A stretch of 64,000 nucleotides of DNA from Flavobacterium aquidurense (GTDB taxonomy: Bacteria > Bacteroidota > Bacteroidia > Flavobacteriales > Flavobacteriaceae). Position numbers and translations under genes: made by a program. Location of the stretch: positions 248,001 to 312,000 of the forward strand of contig NZ_JRLF01000014.1 of the NCBI RefSeq assembly GCF_001404985.1. Reading direction: 5' to 3'. Position 1 is the first letter of the stretch. Every line of letters begins with the position of its first letter. The notes below the pieces were generated by a model. That model was not told the origin of the DNA, did not search any database, and was given only the letters and a program-made list of their open reading frames with translations. Below are positions 58,854 through 64,000 of the stretch, one piece after another.

Positions 58854-60443
58854 ATGAATAAAGACAATACTTCGAAAACACCTTTCGTTTGGGAAGGTGC
58901 AAACATATATTTTTTACTTACCGATCGTTTTTATAACGGAAATCCTTCGAACGATATCAACTTTAACCGTACCAAAACCTCAGGAAAATTACGTGGTTTT
59001 GAAGGCGGAGATATCATTGGAGTTATCAAAAAAATTGATGAAGGTTATTTTGATCAATTAGGTATAAATGTAATTTGGCTTACGCCAATTGTAGAACAAA
59101 TTCACGATGGTGTCGATGAAGGAACCGGTCTTAGTTATGGTTATCATGGTTATTGGGCAAGAGACTGGACGGTTTTAGATCCAAACTTCGGAACCAAAGA
59201 AGATCTTACCAATCTGATTAAAAAAGCACATGAAAAAGGAATCAGAATTATGCTTGACGGCGTTATCAACCATACCGGACCAGTAACTGCCGAAGATCCT
59301 GTCTGGCCTGAAGATTGGGTTAGAACCGGAATTGTCTGTGATTATAAATCATTCGAAAACACAACGATGTGTACTTTGGTAGATAATCTTCCGGATATAA
59401 GAACCGAAAGTAATCAAGATGTAGCATTGCCTTCTTTTTTAATAGAAAAATGGAAAAATGAAGGGCGTTATGACAAAGAAATTAATACACTGGATGCGTT
59501 TTTCGAAAGAACAAAATATCCCCGATCACCAAAATATTATATTATAAAATGGCTGACAGATTATATTCTGGAATTCGGTATTGACGGTTACAGAGCCGAT
59601 ACAGTAAAACATACCGAAGAAAACGTTTGGGCTGATTTTAAAAAAGAATGTGAATATGCTTTCGAAACCTGGAAAAAAAATCATCCATCAGAAATAATAG
59701 ATCAAAATCCTTTTTATACCATTGCTGAAGTTTATGGTTATGCAATAAGCAGTGGGCAAAATTATGATTTTGGAGATCGAAAAGTAAATTATTTTCAGAA
59801 TGGCTTTAACAGTATGATCAATTTTGAATTTAAAGATGATGCTCAAAATGATTATGAAGCTATATTTTCGAAATATTCAGATAGACTTCAAAATGAATTA
59901 AACGGTTACAGCATTCTTAATTATATATCCTCACACGACGATCCTGATCCTTTTGATGGTAATCGCAACAGAACTTTTGAATCCGGAACAAAACTATTGC
60001 TTTCTCCCGGTATTTCTCAGATTTATTATGGCGATGAATCAGGCCGTTCGCTTGTAATCGAAGGTACAGAAGGCGATGCCACTTTACGATCTTTCATGAA
60101 TTGGGATGATATTGAGTCAGACGAAGAAACACAGAAAATACTTTGGCATTGGCAAAAATTGGGACAATTTCGCAGAAATCATCCCGCAGTTGGTGCAGGA
60201 ATACACAAACTAATTTCAGAACAGCCTTATATTTTTTCCAGAAGTTATACGAATGAAAATTATACCGATCAGGTCATCATTGGTCTAGATTTAGGAATTG
60301 GAATAAAAGAACTTCCTGTTGATTCTATTTTTCAGGATGGAACAAAATTAAGAGATGCTTTTTCTAGTGAAGAAACAGAAGTCCAAAACAGGAAAGCAAT
60401 TATTGATTCTGAATTTGGACTTGTTTTATTAGAAAAAATATAG
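58854..60443 (+). CDS. GH13 alpha-amylase-type glucanase without signal peptide
   Basis: A 529-residue protein lacking a signal peptide, so probably cytoplasmic. GH13 regions are LDGVINHTG, GYRADTVKHTEE (nucleophile Asp), IAEVYGYA (acid Glu) and ISSHDDPDPFDGNR. The end of the barrel has IYYGDESGRS and GDATLRSFMNW. It differs from the secreted GH13 next door in having no N-terminal domain and a longer loop after region I (about 140-200). It would degrade maltodextrin that reaches the cytoplasm, or storage glucan. It starts 146 bp after the SusA-like gene and is the last gene of the locus, about 340 bp before unrelated genes. Confidence 0.88.
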   Translation: MNKDNTSKTPFVWEGANIYFLLTDRFYNGNPSNDINFNRTKTSGKLRGFEGGDIIGVIKKIDEGYFDQLGINVIWLTPIVEQIHDGVDEGTGLSYGYHGYWARDWTVLDPNFGTKEDLTNLIKKAHEKGIRIMLDGVINHTGPVTAEDPVWPEDWVRTGIVCDYKSFENTTMCTLVDNLPDIRTESNQDVALPSFLIEKWKNEGRYDKEINTLDAFFERTKYPRSPKYYIIKWLTDYILEFGIDGYRADTVKHTEENVWADFKKECEYAFETWKKNHPSEIIDQNPFYTIAEVYGYAISSGQNYDFGDRKVNYFQNGFNSMINFEFKDDAQNDYEAIFSKYSDRLQNELNGYSILNYISSHDDPDPFDGNRNRTFESGTKLLLSPGISQIYYGDESGRSLVIEGTEGDATLRSFMNWDDIESDEETQKILWHWQKLGQFRRNHPAVGAGIHKLISEQPYIFSRSYTNENYTDQVIIGLDLGIGIKELPVDSIFQDGTKLRDAFSSEETEVQNRKAIIDSEFGLVLLEKI

Positions 60444-60780
60444 ATTTTAACCGCAAAGTTTTTTAGCTACAGATTAAAAGAATTTTCAAATCTGTGGCTA
60501 ACTTTTTTCTAATTCGTACTGCTGTGATTAAGCTTTTAAAAATCTTTCTCTCGCAGATTTTGGAGATAAGGCAGATTAAAAAATCTATGCATACAAATTA
60601 TTTATAAATATATTCTAAAAAAAATCTGCTCACCCGAGCGATAGCGAACAGGCGAAGCAATCTGCAAAATCTGCGAGAAACAAAAAATCATTTTAATCTG
60701 GGCTAACTTTTTTTCCATTCCTTGTGACCTTTGCGTAAAACTTTGCGACCTTTGCGGTTAAAAGGTTAAACTCTCCATAT
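60444..60780. other. Nested palindromic intergenic region after the GH13 gene
   Basis: 337 bp without a gene. TTTTAACCGCAAAG (60445-60458) is the exact reverse complement of CTTTGCGGTTAAAA (60750-60763), so the arms bracket the gap. Inside, TCTCGCAGATTTTGGAGAT (60549-60567) matches the reverse complement of 60660-60678 with one mismatch. A CTGTGGCTAACTTTTTT-type word occurs near 60490-60510 and 60697-60712 as a direct repeat. Short repeats of the CTTTGCGACCTTTGCGG type lie at 60741-60757. This is a mosaic of dispersed intergenic repeats. Confidence 0.7.
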
Positions 60781-61458
60781 ATGCTAAAAATAGCTCATCG
60801 CGGTGCCAAAGGATACGAACCCGAAAATACCTTAAAAGCATTCCAAAAAGCATTGGACTTAAATGCTGACGGAATTGAACTGGATGTTCACCTGAGTGCT
60901 GACGGACATATTATAGTAATTCATGACGAAACGATTGACAGAACAGCCAATGGTAAAGGTTTTGTAAATAATTTTTCTTTATCTGAGTTAAAGACATTTT
61001 TGATTGATGGAAAATATCAAATACCAACTTTAAAAGAGGTTTTGGAATTGATCGACAAAAAATGCCTCATCAATATCGAGCTAAAAGGTTTAGGAACGGC
61101 GAGTAAAGTTGTTGCGTTAATCGAAGAATATATTTTAGATAAAAACTGGAATTATGAGCATTTTATAGTTTCAAGTTTCGATTGGAATTTGTTACAGGAA
61201 ACATCAAATCTAAATTCAAAAATTAAAATTGGAGTTTTAACAGAAGAAGATCTGGATAAAGCTCTGGCTTTTGCCGAATTGATAAAAGCACACGCTATTC
61301 ATCCCGATTATCAATTATTGAATTCTGAAAACGTAAAACAAATACAAGAAAAAGGATTTCTCGTTTTACCCTGGACAGTCGATGATATTGAAGACATTCA
61401 AAAAATAAAAAGCTATAAAGTAGACGGAATCATTTCTGATTTTCCTGACAGACTATAA
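60781..61458 (+). CDS. Glycerophosphodiester phosphodiesterase family protein
   Basis: A 225-residue GDPD TIM-barrel enzyme. The N-terminal motif IAHRGAKGYEPENTLKAF holds His and Arg plus the first Glu, followed by GIELDVHLSADG and IIVIHDETIDRTANGKG with the catalytic His and metal-binding Glu/Asp. The C-terminal part has LPWTVDD and GIISDFPDRL. It hydrolyses glycerophosphodiesters to glycerol-3-phosphate and alcohols. No signal peptide is seen, so it acts in the cytoplasm. The gene follows a repeat-rich intergenic region. A 106-bp gap precedes the flavoprotein gene. Confidence 0.93.
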   Translation: MLKIAHRGAKGYEPENTLKAFQKALDLNADGIELDVHLSADGHIIVIHDETIDRTANGKGFVNNFSLSELKTFLIDGKYQIPTLKEVLELIDKKCLINIELKGLGTASKVVALIEEYILDKNWNYEHFIVSSFDWNLLQETSNLNSKIKIGVLTEEDLDKALAFAELIKAHAIHPDYQLLNSENVKQIQEKGFLVLPWTVDDIEDIQKIKSYKVDGIISDFPDRL

Positions 61459-61564
61459 TAAAAGAATAGCCACAGATTACACGGATTAAAAGAATTTTAG
61501 AATCTGTTTTAATCTTGCAAATAAAAAAATTAGTGCCAATTCGTATAATGGCAAAAAATAAAAT

Positions 61565-62773
61565 ATGATCAAAAATTTCGACATAATCATTGTTGGCGGA
61601 GGCGCTGCAGGTTTTTTTACAGCGATTAATATTGCAGAAAAAAATCCTAAACTTAAAATTGCCATTTTAGAAAGAGGAAAAGAAGTACTTTCTAAAGTGC
61701 GTGTTTCCGGTGGCGGAAGATGCAATGTAACACACGCTTGTTTTGAGCCAAATGAACTGGTAAAATTTTATCCTCGTGGCGAAAAAGAACTTCGCGGGCC
61801 ATTTCATCAGTTTTGTTCCGGTGATACTATCGAATGGTTCGAAAAACATGGTGTTGAACTAAAAATTGAAGACGACGGCAGAATGTTTCCCGTTTCGAAT
61901 TCATCACAAACTATTATTGATTGTTTTCTGGAAGCAACCGGAAAATTAGGTATCAAAGTATTAACTGGTCAAAGTGTACAATCTATTTTTAAAGGGGAGA
62001 ATCATTGGAAAATTGACACGCAGGATGAAAATTATGCTACAGAAAAATTAGTACTTGCCACAGGGAGTAATCCTAAAATTTGGGAAATGTTACAAACACA
62101 AGGACACGCCATTGTAAGCCCTGTTCCTTCCCTATTCACTTTTAATATCAAAGATTCCCGTATAAAAGAATTGCCCGGTGTTGCGGCGCAAGTTACAGTA
62201 AACGTAAAAGATACTAAACTAGAATCTACCGGACCTTTATTAATAACGCATTGGGGAATGAGTGGTCCGGCAATTTTAAAACTTTCGGCCTGGGGTGCAC
62301 GTACTTTATTCGATAAAAATTATCAGTTTACGATTTATGTCAATTGGTTAAATGATGTCGATAGCGAAGATGCCGAAAAAATCCTGAAAGACTTAAAACA
62401 AGAACATGCTAAAAAAGCAGTTTCGAAAAAATCTCCTTTCGACTTCCCAAATCGTTTATGGGAAAGTTTGGTTTTAGCCTCAGGAATTGAAACCGAAACA
62501 AAATGGGCAGATTTATCTAAAATCCAATTACAGAATTTAGTTTCTCAACTCACAAAAGCTGAATTTAAAGTAAACGGAAAAAGCACTTTCAAAGAAGAAT
62601 TTGTTACTGCAGGTGGAATAGATTTAAAAGAAATCAATTTTAAAACCATGGAAAGCAAATTGCATCAAAACCTTTACTTTGCCGGTGAAATTGTTAATAT
62701 TGATGCAATTACCGGAGGTTTCAACTTTCAGAATGCCTGGACAAGCGGGTTTATTTTGGCTAATAATATTTAA
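61565..62773 (+). CDS. NAD(P)/FAD-dependent oxidoreductase, HI0933/BaiN-like
   Basis: A 402-residue flavoprotein. The N-terminal FAD-binding Rossmann motif IIIVGGGAAGFFTAINIAE is followed by the family signature LSKVRVSGGGRCNVTHA and a C-terminal FAGEIVNIDAITGGFNFQNAWTSG that closes the FAD site. HI0933/YhiN-BaiN proteins share this fold and include bile acid dehydroxylation enzymes as well as many of unknown substrate. The cytoplasmic location follows from the absence of a signal peptide. It overlaps no gene but ends 4 bp before the HAD phosphatase ATG, so the two are cotranscribed. The substrate is not known. Confidence 0.9.
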   Translation: MIKNFDIIIVGGGAAGFFTAINIAEKNPKLKIAILERGKEVLSKVRVSGGGRCNVTHACFEPNELVKFYPRGEKELRGPFHQFCSGDTIEWFEKHGVELKIEDDGRMFPVSNSSQTIIDCFLEATGKLGIKVLTGQSVQSIFKGENHWKIDTQDENYATEKLVLATGSNPKIWEMLQTQGHAIVSPVPSLFTFNIKDSRIKELPGVAAQVTVNVKDTKLESTGPLLITHWGMSGPAILKLSAWGARTLFDKNYQFTIYVNWLNDVDSEDAEKILKDLKQEHAKKAVSKKSPFDFPNRLWESLVLASGIETETKWADLSKIQLQNLVSQLTKAEFKVNGKSTFKEEFVTAGGIDLKEINFKTMESKLHQNLYFAGEIVNIDAITGGFNFQNAWTSGFILANNI

Positions 62774-62777
62774 TAGA

Positions 62778-63425
62778 ATGAAATACAAAGGAATTATTTT
62801 TGATTTAGACGGAACGTTAGTAAATTCATTAGAAGACATTTCCGACGCAATGAATAATGTACTTACAAGTCTGAATTATCCAATACATACTTATGATGCT
62901 TATCAATATTTTATTGGAAGTGGTTTACGCAATTTAGTTAGTAAAGCTTTACCTTCATCAAACAATAGTGAAGAACAAATTGAAACTTGTTTTGAAACTA
63001 TGATTAATGAATATCGTGAAATTTGTACACTTAAAACAAAACCTTACAACGGAATTATTGAATTATTAGATAATTTGGTTTCACAAAATATTAAACTAGC
63101 CGTATTTTCAAACAAAGCCGATGAGCTTACTAAAAAAATAGCTGCAGAGATATTTCCTGATTATTTTAATAATGCAATTGGACTAAGTACTGAAGTGCTT
63201 AAAAAACCAAATCCATTTGAAGCTGTAGAAATAAGCAAAAACTGGAATTTAAAACCTGAAGAGATCATTTTCGTAGGAGATTCTGATATCGATATGAAAA
63301 CAGCTACAAATGCTAACATGTTCCCAGTTGGTGTAAGTTGGGGTTATCGAACAAAAGATGAGTTGATTGCCAGTGGTGCAAAATTGGTAATAAATAATCC
63401 TTTGGAATTAATTGAAATAGTATAA
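62778..63425 (+). CDS. HAD-family phosphoglycolate phosphatase-like hydrolase
   Basis: A 215-residue enzyme started at the ATG at 62778 (MKYKGIIFDLDGTLVNSLED). The longer open frame from 62679 is inside the flavoprotein gene. Motif I is FDLDGTLVNS, motif II is VFSNKADE, motif III Lys is in LKKPNPFEAVEI and motif IV is FVGDSDIDMKTATNA. The cap is of the Gph type. It probably dephosphorylates phosphoglycolate or a similar small phosphate ester in the cytoplasm. The 3' end overlaps nothing; a 156-bp gap without clear features follows before the next gene. Confidence 0.92.
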   Translation: MKYKGIIFDLDGTLVNSLEDISDAMNNVLTSLNYPIHTYDAYQYFIGSGLRNLVSKALPSSNNSEEQIETCFETMINEYREICTLKTKPYNGIIELLDNLVSQNIKLAVFSNKADELTKKIAAEIFPDYFNNAIGLSTEVLKKPNPFEAVEISKNWNLKPEEIIFVGDSDIDMKTATNANMFPVGVSWGYRTKDELIASGAKLVINNPLELIEIV

Positions 63426-63581
63426 AAAAGTATACCACTGCAGTTATCAGTAATAATCTACTTTTTAAAATTGCAACTGGGAATACAAACATATATAAAA
63501 CAAATTAACACGAATTTACAGATTCTGTAAGTTTTCATTAAGAGTATTCTAATAATTTTACTCTCATCTAATTATCCCTAA

Positions 63582-64000
63582 ATGAAAGTAACGTTACTTA
63601 CTATAATTTCTTTTTTAACATACCAGCTTGGAATCTCACAAACAGAAAAACTACTTCACGGAATTGTTCTCTCTAATAATAATCCGCTTAACAAAGTAGA
63701 AGTTATAAACAAAACCGCAAAAACCAGCAGTAGAACAAATGATTTAGGAGGATTCTCTATTTTGGTTCAGGTCAACGATAGTTTGTTATTTTTCTCGAAA
63801 GATTATTTTTTTACAAGATTAAAAATAACTCCTGAAATTATAAATCATGATAATCTCACCGTTAATATGACCATTAAGGCCGAAGAATTAAGAGAAGTTG
63901 TAGTTACTTCTATAAAATTTGACCCGGTTCACAGTTCTCAAAAAAACATAGATGATATAAAATTAGCAAAAGACAACCGGTCTTTACAAAAATACACGGG
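63582..64000 (+). CDS. CarboxypepD_reg-like secreted protein (5' part; truncated by window)
   Basis: An open frame of about 139 codons runs to the window edge. A signal peptide (MKVTLLTIISFLTYQLGISQ) is followed by a CarboxypepD_reg-like beta-sandwich: LLHGIVLSNNNPLNKVEVINK, SRTNDLGGFSILVQVNDSLLF and NMTIKAEELREVVVTS. Such domains precede SusC/TonB-type barrels or stand alone in Bacteroidota secreted proteins. The remainder after ELREVVVTS (SIKFDPVHSSQKNIDD) does not begin a clear plug domain, so a stand-alone CarboxypepD_reg protein is more likely. Function unknown; the C-terminus is outside the window. Confidence 0.75.
   Translation, partial: MKVTLLTIISFLTYQLGISQTEKLLHGIVLSNNNPLNKVEVINKTAKTSSRTNDLGGFSILVQVNDSLLFFSKDYFFTRLKITPEIINHDNLTVNMTIKAEELREVVVTSIKFDPVHSSQKNIDDIKLAKDNRSLQKYT

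Noticed and set aside
62679..62777. N-terminal extension of the HAD phosphatase
   Set aside because: It lies in the end of the flavoprotein gene in another frame; the HAD motif starts directly after the ATG at 62778.

Overview
The window is AT-rich (about one third G+C) and reads as the chromosome of a Bacteroidota member, most likely Flavobacterium or a close relative. The evidence is a short primary sigma factor without region 1.1, promoters of the TTG-N19-TAnnTTTG type, almost no Shine-Dalgarno sequences, SusC/SusD pairs, a TonB-dependent receptor, exosortase F (XrtF), a GYDIA-type GHMP kinase and several flavobacterial intergenic repeats. I see no rRNA, CRISPR array, insertion sequence, prophage or origin. 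Gene order is mostly housekeeping. The main accessory block is an alpha-glucan utilisation locus at 42.8-60.4 kb.

Layout. 0-2.6 kb (minus): xrtF, its partner membrane protein, a Cys-rich HYC_CC_PP protein and a truncated TonB-dependent receptor. 2.7-5.9 kb: a GAF-domain/fRMsr-like protein, rpsO and pnp; a 13-bp inverted repeat around an unstructured 35-nt loop lies in the pnp leader. 6-10.1 kb: an orphan protein, a TPR sensor kinase with a LytTR response regulator, a small membrane protein and a lipoprotein frameshifted by a 16-bp tandem duplication. 10.2-12.1 kb: rpoD and rpe. 12.2-17.7 kb: a divergent AraC regulator/DHA2 exporter pair, a lipoprotein nuclease and a tail-specific protease. 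17.9-22.8 kb: surE, a small membrane protein, lpxB, an NlpC/P60 lipoprotein and comEC. 22.8-30.8 kb (minus): a dipeptidyl peptidase IV-like enzyme, two POT peptide transporters and a CGWC thioredoxin-like protein, followed by three tandem paralogues that have lost both cysteines. 30.9-33.3 kb: HMG-CoA reductase and a mevalonate-type kinase. 33.4-40.3 kb (minus): an unknown protein, PpiD/SurA-like foldase, a CNNM/CorC-type protein, a small membrane protein, lptC, an outer-membrane barrel and coaX. 40.4 kb: tRNA-Phe. 40.9-42.7 kb: an MHS-type symporter and a small membrane protein.

The alpha-glucan locus has susC-susD-susE leftward. Rightward are a LacI-type regulator, a sugar MFS transporter, beta-phosphoglucomutase, a GH65 maltose phosphorylase, a GH97 (SusB-type) alpha-glucosidase, a small membrane protein, a secreted SusA-like GH13 and a GH13 without a signal peptide. 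Inferred flow: SusCDE binds and imports malto-oligosaccharides; the secreted GH13 and GH97 trim them in the periplasm; the MFS protein imports maltose; GH65 makes glucose plus beta-glucose-1-phosphate; PgmB converts the latter to glucose-6-phosphate. No SusG-like surface amylase or SusR-like regulator is present. 60.8-64 kb: GDPD, a flavoprotein, an HAD phosphatase and the start of a CarboxypepD_reg-like protein.

The features most worth following up are the run of cysteine-less thioredoxin paralogues, the pnp leader, the candidate LacI operator before the sugar transporter, and several large intergenic palindromes that look like dispersed repeats.
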